NCBI GenBank assembly: GCA_029959285.1
Contig: JASCOE010000002.1
Location: 434,001 to 498,000, forward strand
DNA length: 64,000 nt
Direction: 5' to 3'
Source: Flavobacteriaceae bacterium PS02337
Lineage (GTDB): Bacteria; Bacteroidota; Bacteroidia; Flavobacteriales; Flavobacteriaceae
The translations under genes and the position numbers were made by a program. How positions within the stretch are numbered: the first letter of the stretch is position 1; each line of letters begins with the position of its first letter. The notes beneath the pieces were generated by a model, which ran no database searches, was not told the origin of the DNA, and worked only from the letters and a program-made list of their open reading frames with translations. Below are positions 9,652 to 18,495 of the stretch, piece by piece.

Positions 9652-10811
9652 ATGAAACGTCAGCCATCAATAGACATTGTCCGCGGAATTGTAATGATTA
9701 TTATGGCTCTCGATCATGTGAGGGATTTGATGCATGTCGATTCGATTACGCAAAGTCCAACCGATTTGGCAACTACTTCGCCTTTGTTGTTTTTTACGCG
9801 TTTTATAACTCATTTCTGCGCACCAATTTTTGTTTTTCTGGCTGGAACTTCCGTATATCTTTCACTTCAAAATAAAAATAACGTAGCAGAAACAAGACAA
9901 TTTTTATTAAAAGAGGTTTTTGGTTACTATTGGTAGAATTTACCGTTGTTAATTTTGGATTGTTCTTCGATATCGGATTTCACTCACTTTTATTTGAAGT
10001 AATTGCCGCGATAGGTTTTGGGTTTATTATTTTAAGTTTACTATTGAAAATCAGTTCAAAAATTTTAGGAATTATTGGACTCGTAATTATCTTTTGTCAC
10101 AATCTCTTACTGTTAATTCCTTTCGCAGAAAATTCGGTATTAAAAATGGTTTTGGCGCCGTTGTTTAGTCCAATTGTGATTCCGTTTGCCGGAAAAGCAT
10201 TTATTATGGGATATCCTCCAATTCCTTGGTTGGGAATAATGTTAGTTGGTTTTGCAACAGGAAAATTCTTTGAATTAAAAGAAGAAAAAAGAAAAAAACT
10301 ATTTATCAGAATTGGTTTGAGTGCTTTAGTTTTATTTTTTGTACTTCGTCTTGTAAACATTTACGGCGATCCTGTTTTATGGACAACGCAGAAAGATTCG
10401 GTTTTCACCTTTTTATCTTTCATGAATATTACTAAATATCCGCCTTCACTTCTATTCTGTTTGATAACTTTAGGAATATTATTTTTACTGCTTGCCTTTG
10501 CCGAACAATTTAATACTACTTTTAAAAAAGTGACTTTAGTGTACGGAAAAGTACCTTTATTTTATTTTGTTGTTCATTTTTATATCATTCACATTTTAAC
10601 TTTGATCATGCTTTTTGCACAAGGATTTAATTGGTCGCAATTTGAATTTGCAACAGGAACATTTGGAAGACCAAAAAACTTAGAAAGCGGCCTTCCACTT
10701 TGGAGCATTTATTTGATTTGGATTTTCGTTGTCGCAATTCTTTATAAACCTTCAAAATGGTTTGGAAGTTACAAAGCTGAAAATCAGCATTGGTGGCTGA
10801 AATATATTTAA
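9652..10811 (+). pseudogene. DUF1624 / heparan-glucosaminide acetyltransferase-like membrane protein, frameshifted
   Basis: Two overlapping frames (9652-9936 and 9930-10811) together encode one membrane protein of about 386 aa. The first carries the family start RQPSIDIVRGIVMIIMALDH with its conserved Asp-His, and the second continues VEFTVVNFGLFFDIGFHSLL. The frame breaks at a run of four As (9909-9912). A fifth A would restore LLKRGFWLLLVEFTVVNFG without a gap. As written, the first frame stops at 9936. This could be a true pseudogene, a slippage-switchable gene or a sequencing error. Intact relatives are multi-helix proteins that move acetyl groups across the membrane. Confidence 0.82.
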
Positions 10812-10924
10812 ATCTTTCCAGAATAAATATCTACAGTACATTTTTACAAAACAAATAAAAAACCATTTTATTTAACAGGCATTTTATTATATTAGTATTT
10901 TATTTTCTAAGCCAAAATAATAGT

Positions 10925-11476
10925 ATGAAAATTAAATTCCTGATCTTTCTTTGCCTGATTACAATTTCTTGTAAAAAAGAAACCACAACAGACAATACAC
11001 ACACTACAACAAAAGATACTATACAGATTTCTTCCAAAAAAAAAACTAAAGCTTCACAATCTGACACAATAGCCCTTTCTACTAAACACAAAACAAACAA
11101 GATTTTGTGCGACTTAGACGGTGATAATCTTGATGAAACTGTCGAAATTGCAAGAAGCACCAAAAATCAAAAAAGCGGTTTAAAAATCACTTACGGAAAC
11201 GGCAAAAAAATTGATTATTTAGGTTTTGGAAATGACATTTTAAAACAAAGTTTTGATGAAATTGATTGGGTTGGAATTTTCGAAAAAGTGTCTAAAAATG
11301 AAGTTTATTTTAATAATGTAAATGATGATGGCGAAATTATTGGAGAAGAAGATGTCAAAGAAGAAGACAAAATAAAACTTCAAAATGACGGAATCTTTAT
11401 TCATGCCGACGAAAGTTGCGGCGGCGGAATTATTTATTTGAAAAATGGAAAATACGAATGGATTCAGCAAGAATAA
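10925..11476 (+). CDS. Lipoprotein with an EF/VCBS-like acidic motif
   Basis: 183 aa. The lipobox is LITISC near residue 17, so the protein is predicted to be lipid-anchored. A Thr/Lys-rich linker follows, then CDLDGDNLDETVEIA, which resembles the calcium-binding DxDxDxxxE loops of FG-GAP/VCBS proteins. The rest is short acidic beta sequence ending in GGGIIYLKNGKYEWIQQ. The function is unknown. Confidence 0.7.
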   Translation: MKIKFLIFLCLITISCKKETTTDNTHTTTKDTIQISSKKKTKASQSDTIALSTKHKTNKILCDLDGDNLDETVEIARSTKNQKSGLKITYGNGKKIDYLGFGNDILKQSFDEIDWVGIFEKVSKNEVYFNNVNDDGEIIGEEDVKEEDKIKLQNDGIFIHADESCGGGIIYLKNGKYEWIQQE

Positions 11477-11506
11477 ATTGTTTCTAATTTTTAAATTATT
11501 TTGAAT

Positions 11507-11977
11507 ATGAAAAACACTGTAGAAATTGCCAATCGGTTTAGAGAAGTTATTCTAAACGGAACTTGGATTGCCAACACTAATTTTAAAGATCAGCTAGAAA
11601 ATCTAGATTGGGAGATTGCGGTGAAGCCAATTCAAAATTTAAATACAATTGCAATTTTAGCCCAGCATATTCATTACTACATCAATGGAATAAATCAGGT
11701 TTTTAAAGGCGGAACATTAGATATAAAAGACAAATTCAGTTTTGACTTTCCTCCTATAGATTCACAAGAACAATGGAATAATTTTCTAATAAAATTTTGG
11801 AAAGACAGTGAAGAATTTGCTTTGTTAATTGAACAAATGTCTGACGAAAAACTAAATGAAAATTTTGTTGAAGAAAAATACGGCACTTACAAAAGAAATA
11901 TTGACGCAATTATTGAACACAGTTATTATCATTTAGGCCAAATTGTATCGATTAAAAAGCAACAACTTAAATTTTAA
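11507..11977 (+). CDS. DinB-like family protein
   Basis: 156 aa from the ATG at 11507 (a TTG two codons upstream is also open). It is predicted to be a four-helix bundle of the DinB/YfiT metalloprotein superfamily. Candidate metal ligands are a His in AQHIHYY (about residue 50) and two in EHSYYHLGQI near the C-terminus. Members include thiol transferases and many uncharacterised stress proteins. It is soluble, unlike its exported neighbours. Confidence 0.75.
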   Translation: MKNTVEIANRFREVILNGTWIANTNFKDQLENLDWEIAVKPIQNLNTIAILAQHIHYYINGINQVFKGGTLDIKDKFSFDFPPIDSQEQWNNFLIKFWKDSEEFALLIEQMSDEKLNENFVEEKYGTYKRNIDAIIEHSYYHLGQIVSIKKQQLKF

Positions 11978-11988
11978 ATTAAAAAAAC

Positions 11989-12483
11989 ATGAAAACACAA
12001 TTTCTAATAGTATCAATTTTTGCTTTCCTAAGTCTAACCAGCTGCAAAGAATCAAATAAAATTGAAAGAGAAAACGAACCAACAATTTATGGTGTCGAAG
12101 GCGAAGACAAAGAAATGAATGCCGCAATTGCAAAAGCAAATCAAACTTTAAAAGATTTCAATGACGGACTAACAAATCCGAATGCTGATAGTCAAGCTTT
12201 AAAGGTTAAGTTTTCAAATTCGAAAGGAATTGAACATATGTGGATTGGTGATATTGAATATAAAAATGGTAAATATTCTGGAATTTTAAACAATACGCCT
12301 GAGTATGTTACCGAATATAAACCTGGCGATAAAATAGATATTGATGCATCTAAAATTAGTGATTGGATGTATTTAATTAATGGAAAACTTTTTGGAGGCT
12401 ATACCATGAGAGTTTTGCGCGACAGAATGAGTGAAGATGAAAAAAAACAATTGGATCAAGAAAGCGGTATCCTTTTCGATTAA
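11989..12483 (+). CDS. DUF2314-domain lipoprotein
   Basis: 164 aa with lipobox LSLTSC near residue 19. The mature part matches the DUF2314 pattern: EDKEMNAAIAKANQTL, then VKFSNSKGIEHMWIGDIEY and PGDKIDIDASKISDWMYL. The molecular function of this domain is not established. It starts 12 bases after the DinB-like gene, so the two are probably on one transcript. Confidence 0.8.
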   Translation: MKTQFLIVSIFAFLSLTSCKESNKIERENEPTIYGVEGEDKEMNAAIAKANQTLKDFNDGLTNPNADSQALKVKFSNSKGIEHMWIGDIEYKNGKYSGILNNTPEYVTEYKPGDKIDIDASKISDWMYLINGKLFGGYTMRVLRDRMSEDEKKQLDQESGILFD

Positions 12484-12531
12484 TTTTTTGACTATTCTTT
12501 TTTCCATTTTTTAATTTTTCGAAAGTTTCAT

Positions 12532-13236
12532 ATGAAAAACATTTCAACTTTATTGCTTATTCTTATTCTGTTTACTAACTGCAAATCAGATAAAAAAGAA
12601 GAAAATCCAATTGTTTCAAAAACAGAAGAAAAAGAAATTCCTTTTGTTTTGAATGTAGAAAAAATCGATTCGACTCAATTTCCTAAATCAATAAAATATG
12701 AAGGTTTTGTAAAAAATGCTGTTCGATGGAAAGATAAATTGGGCGACAATATTGTGATTACAACTGAAACTGGTTATCACATCAATAAAAAATTCGAACA
12801 TGAAACTGACGGTTCAGATGCTGAATTGTTTGCCTATCATTTTATAGTTTCAGAAAATGAAGTAAAACAAACTTGGAAAGTTTATGATTTTATTTCTGAC
12901 TGTCCCGTAGATATCGTGGTTTCATTCGTAAAAAATACTTTTCAAGTTACAGACCTAAATCATGACGGAATTGCCGAAACTTGGCTAATGTACAAAACAA
13001 CTTGTCACGGCGATGTGAGTCCGTGCGACATGAAAATAATTATGTACGAAGGCCAACAAAAATATGCTATGCGAGGCGAAAATAAAGTTGAAGTCGGTAT
13101 TCTCGATAATGGCGAAAAACAATATTTAGGCGGAAGTTTTAAGTTTGATGAAAGCTTTAAAAACGGTCCGAAAATCTTTAAAGAATTTGCTCAAAAATTG
13201 TGGAATCAAAATATGATCGAAAAATGGGAAGATTAA
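12532..13236 (+). CDS. Lipoprotein of unknown function
   Basis: 234 aa with lipobox ILFTNC near residue 17. The mature domain includes AVRWKDKLGDNIVITTETG and TDLNHDGIAETWLMYKTTC, an acidic calcium-loop-like stretch. It faintly resembles a flavobacterial family that has been linked by name to surface polysaccharide, but I cannot confirm this. Its last 13 bases overlap the next gene. Confidence 0.7.
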   Translation: MKNISTLLLILILFTNCKSDKKEENPIVSKTEEKEIPFVLNVEKIDSTQFPKSIKYEGFVKNAVRWKDKLGDNIVITTETGYHINKKFEHETDGSDAELFAYHFIVSENEVKQTWKVYDFISDCPVDIVVSFVKNTFQVTDLNHDGIAETWLMYKTTCHGDVSPCDMKIIMYEGQQKYAMRGENKVEVGILDNGEKQYLGGSFKFDESFKNGPKIFKEFAQKLWNQNMIEKWED

Positions 13237-13697
13237 AAAAATTAAACTTCATGATGATTTTAGTCTTCTTATTTTGTGTTTCTTGTTCTAATAAAACCGA
13301 AATTGTGAGCAAAAACATTTCAGACAAAAATGAACGAATTCAAAAATTAATAGTCGAAATAAAATATTTTTCGGGAATACGCGATGCCGAATTTGATTTG
13401 TACAACGTTAACGGATTTAGCGATGATTTTGTTATGATACCCGGCAGTTCATCAATCGATTATAAATTTGTGGTAAAAGTAAATCCGAAGAAAGTTGCAG
13501 ATTGGACAACAGATTTAGAGAAAACAAATGGCGATATTCGAGCTGAAAAATGGGTTAATTCTTTAATTGAAACTAGAAAAAACAATTGGCAAACAACTTC
13601 TAAACCTATTTTCTACAAAAGAAAAGACGATGATACAATTAAAGTTATTGTATTTGAGAAAGAAGGCATTATTTTCAAACATATTTTGAAGCTCTAA
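13224..13697 (+). CDS. Small lipoprotein
   Basis: 157 aa from the ATG at 13224, which gives MGRLKKLNFMMILVFLF followed by lipobox FCVSC. A longer frame from 13200 has no signal-like start. The gene overlaps the 12532 gene by 13 bases, which suggests translational coupling. The mature part is lysine-rich and mixed alpha/beta, with no recognised domain. Confidence 0.68.
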   Translation: MGRLKKLNFMMILVFLFCVSCSNKTEIVSKNISDKNERIQKLIVEIKYFSGIRDAEFDLYNVNGFSDDFVMIPGSSSIDYKFVVKVNPKKVADWTTDLEKTNGDIRAEKWVNSLIETRKNNWQTTSKPIFYKRKDDDTIKVIVFEKEGIIFKHILKL

Positions 13698-13728
13698 TTG
13701 TAAACTTGTAAAAAAGAAAATATCTAAT

Positions 13729-13791
13729 CTAGCCCCGATAGAGCCGATATCCTCGTAATGAAATGGAGAGATAAAGGCGAAAGCGGGACTA
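13729..13791. repeat. Dispersed palindromic repeat, family A, copy 2
   Basis: Forward orientation: CTAGCCCCGATAGAGCCGAT, then a central hairpin (TATCCTC pairing with GAGAGATA, one bulge), then AAGGCGAAAGCGGGACT. It is the inverse of the copy at 3303 and fills the gap between two lipoprotein genes. Confidence 0.7.
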
Positions 13792-13847
13792 AGGGTTCTT
13801 ATGAAAACCTTTTGTTCTGCTTCAAATAAATTTAAGAAAAGGCATAG

Positions 13848-13875
13848 TTGTTGAAAGTTAAAAAAGATATATTTA
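13848..13875 (+). promoter_or_regulatory. Probable promoter of the 13895 gene
   Basis: TTG (13848-13850), 17 bases, then TATATTTA (13868-13875), one base off the TAnnTTTG consensus and 20 bases before the ATG. Confidence 0.45.
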
Positions 13876-13894
13876 CACCTTCAAAAGAACTACT

Positions 13895-15082
13895 ATGCAA
13901 AAAATTACTTTCCTATTTTCTATATTGTTTTTGGCTTTTTCGTCTTGCGGAGTTAAAACAACGCAGTCGATGTTGAGCGACGGAAATTATGATGGCGCAA
14001 TTGATCGTGCAGTTGAAGCGCTTCGAACTAAAAAAGATTCGAAAGGAAAACAAGATTATGTTTATCTGCTTGAAGAAGCATTTGCAAAGGCAAAAGACCG
14101 CGATTTGCGAAATCTGGAAATGCTAAACAAAGAAGGAAATTCTGCAAATGCCGAACGAATCTATAATACTTATTTACAGCTAAATAACCGTCAGGAAAAA
14201 ATTAGACCTATTTTGCCTTTGCCTTTATTAAAGCTTGGAAAAAATGCTAATTTCCCTTTTGACAATTATTCTGATGAAATTGTAAACAGTAAAAATGCGC
14301 TTTCGAAATATTTATATGAAAATGCTTCGAATCTTTTAAAGTCTAAAAACAAAATGGATTTTAGAAAAGCATACGACGATTTTGCTTATTTAGAAAGCAT
14401 TAATCCGAACTACAAAAACACCAAAAAGTTGATGGAGGATGCGCTTTTTAAAGGCACTGATTTCGTAGATGTGTATGCGAAAAACGAAACCAATATGGTG
14501 ATTCCGAAAATGCTTCAGGATGATTTATTGGATTTTAAAACGTATGGTTTAAATGATAAATGGACAGTTTATCACAGCGCAAGACAAAAAAATGTGGTTT
14601 ACGATTATAGTTTGATTCTTAATTTTAGACAAATTGCCATTTCTCCCGAACAAATAAAAGAGAAAGAATTTATTAAGGAAAGACAGATTAAAGACGGTGT
14701 AAAAACGCTTTTAGACAGCCGCGGAAGACCTGTAAAAGACAGTTTAGGAAAAGAAATTAAAGTTGATAATTATAAAATTCTTCGCGCAACAATTTACGAA
14801 TTCAGACAATTTAAGTCTTGTTTGGTAACTGCAAAAGTCGATTATGTAGATTTGAAAAGCAATCAATTGGTGCAAACATTTCCATTGAGCAGTGAATATA
14901 TTTTTGAGAATATTTACTCTAAATTTAGAGGAGATCGAAATGCTTGCGAAGATAATTATTTACAGTATTTTAGTAAACGTCCCGTACCTTTTCCGAACAA
15001 CGAACAAATGGTTTATGATACCGGCGAAGACTTGAAAGCTAAACTGAAAGATATTATTGTTCGGAATAAAATTAGACGATAA
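13895..15082 (+). CDS. TPR-like lipoprotein
   Basis: 395 aa. Lipobox AFSSC near residue 18. The N-terminal half is helical, with TPR-like spacing (DGNYDGAIDRAVEAL, KEGNSANAERIYNTYLQL and DFRKAYDDFAYLESINP). The C-terminal half is beta-rich, with VKDSLGKEIKVDNYKILRAT. It looks like a conserved periplasmic or outer-membrane lipoprotein of Bacteroidota with no assigned role. It has its own promoter and terminator. Confidence 0.78.
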   Translation: MQKITFLFSILFLAFSSCGVKTTQSMLSDGNYDGAIDRAVEALRTKKDSKGKQDYVYLLEEAFAKAKDRDLRNLEMLNKEGNSANAERIYNTYLQLNNRQEKIRPILPLPLLKLGKNANFPFDNYSDEIVNSKNALSKYLYENASNLLKSKNKMDFRKAYDDFAYLESINPNYKNTKKLMEDALFKGTDFVDVYAKNETNMVIPKMLQDDLLDFKTYGLNDKWTVYHSARQKNVVYDYSLILNFRQIAISPEQIKEKEFIKERQIKDGVKTLLDSRGRPVKDSLGKEIKVDNYKILRATIYEFRQFKSCLVTAKVDYVDLKSNQLVQTFPLSSEYIFENIYSKFRGDRNACEDNYLQYFSKRPVPFPNNEQMVYDTGEDLKAKLKDIIVRNKIRR

Positions 15083-15101
15083 TTATATAACATGACAATC
15101 T

Positions 15102-15133
15102 AAAAAAAGGCGCATCTTTGATGTGCTTTTTTT
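15102..15133 (+). terminator. Terminator after the TPR lipoprotein
   Basis: The stem GCGCATC / GATGTGC (one G-U) has a TTT loop and is flanked by A and T runs, so it could act in both directions. Confidence 0.8.
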
Positions 15134-15188
15134 GTTTACGATCATTTTATTTTAAAAAAAACGCTCATTTTTTATTGCGCAACCAAAA

Positions 15189-15208
15189 AGTTGCATATAT
15201 TTGCAACT
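15189..15208 (+). promoter_or_regulatory. Operator and promoter of the ArsR-SRPBCC operon
   Basis: The inverted repeat AGTTGCA-N6-TGCAACT contains the -7 box TATATTTG (15196-15203). Further GCAAC/GTTGC half-sites flank it on both sides (TTGCGCAAC and TAGTTGCTA). A regulator bound here would cover the polymerase site, which fits autorepression by the ArsR-type protein encoded just downstream. Confidence 0.65.
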
Positions 15209-15233
15209 GATTAGTTGCTATTTTATTTTTATA

Positions 15234-15563
15234 ATGATGAAACGAGATATTTTTCAGGCTATTGCCGATCCGACGCGAAGAGCGATTTTAGTTTTGATTT
15301 CTTCGACTGCATTGACTCCAAATGCCATTGCAGAACAGTTTCAAACCACAAGACAAGCCGTTTCTAAACACATTAAAATATTGAATGAATGTGAGTTATT
15401 GGAAGAAAAAAAAATGGGCAGAGAAATTTATTATCAGCTCAAAATTGATAAAATGAAAGAAGTTGATCAATGGCTGGAACAATTTAAAGCAATTTGGGAA
15501 CAGCGTTTTAGTCAGTTAGATCAAGTATTATTAAACTTAAAATCTAAAGAAAATGAAAACTGA
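15234..15563 (+). CDS. ArsR-family transcriptional regulator
   Basis: 109 aa from the ATG at 15234. The frame is open to 15201, but that stretch lies inside the promoter and operator. It is a winged helix with [19 protein letters not shown] and the recognition helix [19 protein letters not shown]. It lacks the metal-binding CVC motif, so it is not a classical metal sensor and fits the ArsR group that is paired with SRPBCC proteins. Its stop overlaps the next gene by 11 bases. Confidence 0.9.
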   Translation: MMKRDIFQAIADPTRRAILVLISSTALTPNAIAEQFQTTRQAVSKHIKILNECELLEEKKMGREIYYQLKIDKMKEVDQWLEQFKAIWEQRFSQLDQVLLNLKSKENEN

Positions 15564-16053
15564 TTTGCTAATGAATTTTTCTGTAGACAAGGAAAATAAA
15601 GCCGTAAATGTAAAACGCGAATTTAATGCCCCGCTGTCTAATGTTTGGTCTGCGTGGACAGAACCTGAAATTCTAGATTTGTGGTGGGCGCCCGCCCCTT
15701 TTCAATCTAAAACCAAAAGTATGGAGTTTAAAGAAGGCGGAAAAAGATTGTATGCGATGGTTGGTCCAGACGGCATGGAACGTTGGAGTTATTTTGATTA
15801 TACTTCAATTTCTCCGAAAACAAACTTTAAACATTCTGCCACTTTTTGTGATGCTGATGGAAATGCGAATTCAGAATTTGGGAGTTCGTACTGGGATATT
15901 ACTTTTTCTGAACAAGGAGATTTAACAGTTGTTGATATTCATATTACTCGTGACAGTTTTGAAGAATTACAAAAAATAATTGAAATGGGTTTCAAAGAAG
16001 GATTTACGTCTGCAATGCAAGGTTTAGACAAAATTTTCGAAGCTCGAAAATAA
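15553..16053 (+). CDS. SRPBCC (AHSA1-like) domain protein, copy 1
   Basis: 166 aa, a single START/Bet v1-like domain. The family motifs [25 protein letters not shown] and [16 protein letters not shown] are present, with a C-terminal helix [19 protein letters not shown]. Proteins of this group bind hydrophobic ligands, and the specific role is unknown. It overlaps the ArsR gene, so the two are probably coupled and co-regulated. Confidence 0.88.
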   Translation: MKTDLLMNFSVDKENKAVNVKREFNAPLSNVWSAWTEPEILDLWWAPAPFQSKTKSMEFKEGGKRLYAMVGPDGMERWSYFDYTSISPKTNFKHSATFCDADGNANSEFGSSYWDITFSEQGDLTVVDIHITRDSFEELQKIIEMGFKEGFTSAMQGLDKIFEARK

Positions 16054-16099
16054 AATCATTTCCATCGAATTAATTATAACAAATTAAAATCTAAAGAAA

Positions 16100-16603
16100 A
16101 TGAAATCAAATCTTTTAATGAATTTTACTGTAGATAAAGAAAATAATACTGTAAATGTAAAACGCGAATTTAAAGCGCCGTTAGCAAACGTTTGGTCTGC
16201 ATGGACTGAACCTGAAATTTTAGATTTATGGTGGGCGCCAGCTCCTTGGAAATCTAAAACAAAAAGCATGGATTTTAAAGAAGGCGGACGCAGATTGTAT
16301 GCGATGGTTGGCCCTCAAGGGGAAGAACATTGGGCAATTGCCGATTTTACTTCGATAAGTCCGAAAACAAATTTCAAATATGCAGATGCTTTTTCATACA
16401 GCGAAGGAAATTTAAATAACGATTTTCCGAGCTCAAAATGGGATGTAACTTTTTCTGAAAATGGCGATGCTACTTTTGTTAATATTGTAATTAAACACGA
16501 CAAACTTTCAGATTTGGAAATGATTATCGAAATGGGTTTCAAAGAAGGATTTACAATTGCAATGGAAGGTTTGGATGCTATTTTTGCTGAAGAATCTAAA
16601 TAA
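16100..16603 (+). CDS. SRPBCC (AHSA1-like) domain protein, copy 2
   Basis: 167 aa, a tandem paralog of the 15553 gene (both begin MK-LLMNF-VDKEN--VNVKREF). The duplication also copied the leader TTAAAATCTAAAGAAAATG, which in copy 1 is the coding end of the ArsR gene. Here it is non-coding. The ligand side has diverged ([11 protein letters not shown] against PWKSKTKSMDF, and different residues 95-130). Confidence 0.88.
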   Translation: MKSNLLMNFTVDKENNTVNVKREFKAPLANVWSAWTEPEILDLWWAPAPWKSKTKSMDFKEGGRRLYAMVGPQGEEHWAIADFTSISPKTNFKYADAFSYSEGNLNNDFPSSKWDVTFSENGDATFVNIVIKHDKLSDLEMIIEMGFKEGFTIAMEGLDAIFAEESK

Positions 16604-16606
16604 ATT

Positions 16607-16666
16607 TTAGTCGCAGTTTTCAGTCTCAGTTTGCACTGACTACTGCGACTGAAAACTGAGACTAAA
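16607..16666. terminator. 60-bp near-palindrome between convergent genes
   Basis: TTTAGTCGCAGTTTTCAGTC and its near-mirror GACTGAAAACTGAGACTAAA form a long imperfect hairpin between the SRPBCC gene and the 3' end of the comM remnant. It probably ends transcription from both sides. The CAGT-rich unit looks like another dispersed repeat. Confidence 0.6.
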
Positions 16667-16777
16667 TTATCCCAACCATCCTTCTCTATCCAAACTTCTA
16701 TATTGAATTGCCTCTGCAATATGCGATGAAACTATATTTGGTGCGTTATCTAAATCGGCAATAGTTCTCGAAACTTT
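16667..16777 (-). pseudogene. comM: comM (yifB), C-terminal remnant left of the island
   Basis: Read on the minus strand, this is the last 36 codons of the Mg-chelatase-like competence protein: [15 protein letters not shown], then [18 protein letters not shown] and a stop. This is the standard ComM/YifB C-terminus. Upstream of KVSRT the frame runs into island DNA. The N-terminal part is at 29557-30453 in the same orientation. Confidence 0.88.
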
Positions 16778-16836
16778 AATTATTATTTTTAATATATGGT
16801 TCATTTTGTTTTGTATTTTTACAAAAAATTAAATAA

Positions 16837-18333
16837 ATGAAAGCAGTTGCATATCTTCGAGTTAGTACGCAAGAACAATCTTTAGAAAGACAATATGAAG
16901 AAATTAAAGAATTTGCTTTTAAAAAGAATTTAGTACTTGCAAAAATATTTGAGGACAAAATAAGTGGTACAAAAACCAAAACTTATCAAAGAGATGGTTT
17001 TAATCAAATGAAAAAATACATAGAACTTAATGAGGATGTTAAACACATTTTATTTATTGAGCTTTCGAGAATTGGAAGAAAAAATAATGATATTCAAAAT
17101 GTTGTTGAGGAGTACACAGAAAAAGGAATTAACATTCACATTAAAGACTTAAACATCTCTACACTAGACGAAGAAGGTAAAATATCACTTGCTTCTGAAA
17201 TGATGATTTCGTTGTTAGGTGTAATGTCACATAACGAAGGACGACTTCTTGGTTCGAGAATAAGTTCTGGAAAAATGTCACGAGCAAGAAAAAACTTAGC
17301 TTTTGGTGGTAAAATTATTGGTTATAAAAAAGGAGAAAATGGCACACCAATGATTGATGATAAAGAATCCCCCATGATTGAAAAAATATTTGAATTTACT
17401 TCAAAAGGTCTTGGAATGCGCAATGTATCAGCAATGATTGAATCAGAATTTGGAATAAAAATTGCAATCGGAACATTAAGTGGCATCATAAGAAATAGTT
17501 TTCATAAAGGAGAAAGAAAATATCTAAATTTAGAACTTGATGTACCCGCAATAGTTTCTAAAGAATTGTGGCAAAAGGCAAATGATTCCATTAATAATAG
17601 AAGTAAGTTTGGAAGCAGGATTAACGTGAATACAAACATCTTGCATGGAAAAATTTATTGTGAATGCGGTAATGTTATGCATCAGAAGGTAATTCCCAAA
17701 GGAAGATTAGATGTTTTTATTTGCAAAGATGAAAAATGCAAAAATTCAATTAATAGACCGTGGTTATTTAGAATGGTACGAAAAGTTGTTGAAAGACATG
17801 CGCAAAAAACAAGAGATCAACAAGTTCGAGAAAACCTAAATATACAAATAGCTACATACAAAGCTAAAATTGATCTTAATAATAAAACAATTGAAAAGTT
17901 AAAAAACCGACAAAAAAAAGCACGAGACCTATATCTCGACTCAGAATACACTAAGGAAGAATACAATGAAATTAAAATTGAATCAATCATAAAAATAGAA
18001 GAATCTATTAATACTAATAATAAACTTCATGAAGTTATTAATGCTACGGAAAACGCCTTAAAAACAGATATTAAACATTTTAGCGATGACTTAGAATTAT
18101 TTAAAGTTGAGATTAAGGATATTATTAGTCATGTTATTATTAAAAAAGAAATTGTTTTAATAAATATTTTCGGATGGCGAGAATATGAACTATATAAACC
18201 TAATAGCACCAAACTTGGTTTTGAAGCTAGAAAACCATTAAATGAAAGATATCTTAATGAGGAACTTCCATTAAGATTTCCTATTGATGATGAAAATATA
18301 GAGATGATGATTGATGACTTTTTATCTAAATAA
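16837..18333 (+). CDS. Large serine recombinase (integrase of the island)
   Basis: 498 aa. The N-terminal resolvase domain starts KAVAYLRVSTQEQSLERQYE, with the nucleophile Ser10 and the SRIGRK arginine segment near residue 79. The recombinase domain covers about residues 140-270. A zinc-ribbon-like part (CECG and CKDEKC) sits near residues 275-305, then a long lysine-rich coiled coil at about 330-420. This is the architecture of phage- and transposon-type large serine integrases, which catalyse site-specific integration and excision. It begins 60 bases from the left comM junction. It is the likely enzyme that placed the island. Confidence 0.93.
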   Translation: MKAVAYLRVSTQEQSLERQYEEIKEFAFKKNLVLAKIFEDKISGTKTKTYQRDGFNQMKKYIELNEDVKHILFIELSRIGRKNNDIQNVVEEYTEKGINIHIKDLNISTLDEEGKISLASEMMISLLGVMSHNEGRLLGSRISSGKMSRARKNLAFGGKIIGYKKGENGTPMIDDKESPMIEKIFEFTSKGLGMRNVSAMIESEFGIKIAIGTLSGIIRNSFHKGERKYLNLELDVPAIVSKELWQKANDSINNRSKFGSRINVNTNILHGKIYCECGNVMHQKVIPKGRLDVFICKDEKCKNSINRPWLFRMVRKVVERHAQKTRDQQVRENLNIQIATYKAKIDLNNKTIEKLKNRQKKARDLYLDSEYTKEEYNEIKIESIIKIEESINTNNKLHEVINATENALKTDIKHFSDDLELFKVEIKDIISHVIIKKEIVLINIFGWREYELYKPNSTKLGFEARKPLNERYLNEELPLRFPIDDENIEMMIDDFLSK

Positions 18334-18495
18334 TGAATCGTAATTTAATTATATTAACAAATAAAATTCTTCGTTAAAAAGTAAAATATTTAATTTTACT
18401 CTATTTGTTTTAGGAAAAGAATATACAAAATTGACTATATAAAAAACTGATAAAAAACAATACTACTTTTTATTATCCATCGCACAATTAAACTT

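Noticed and set aside
16756-16777. Exact attL/attR core shared by both island edges
   Set aside because: Only TCGAAA is common, and the two edges fall at different comM codons, so no true duplicated core can be claimed.
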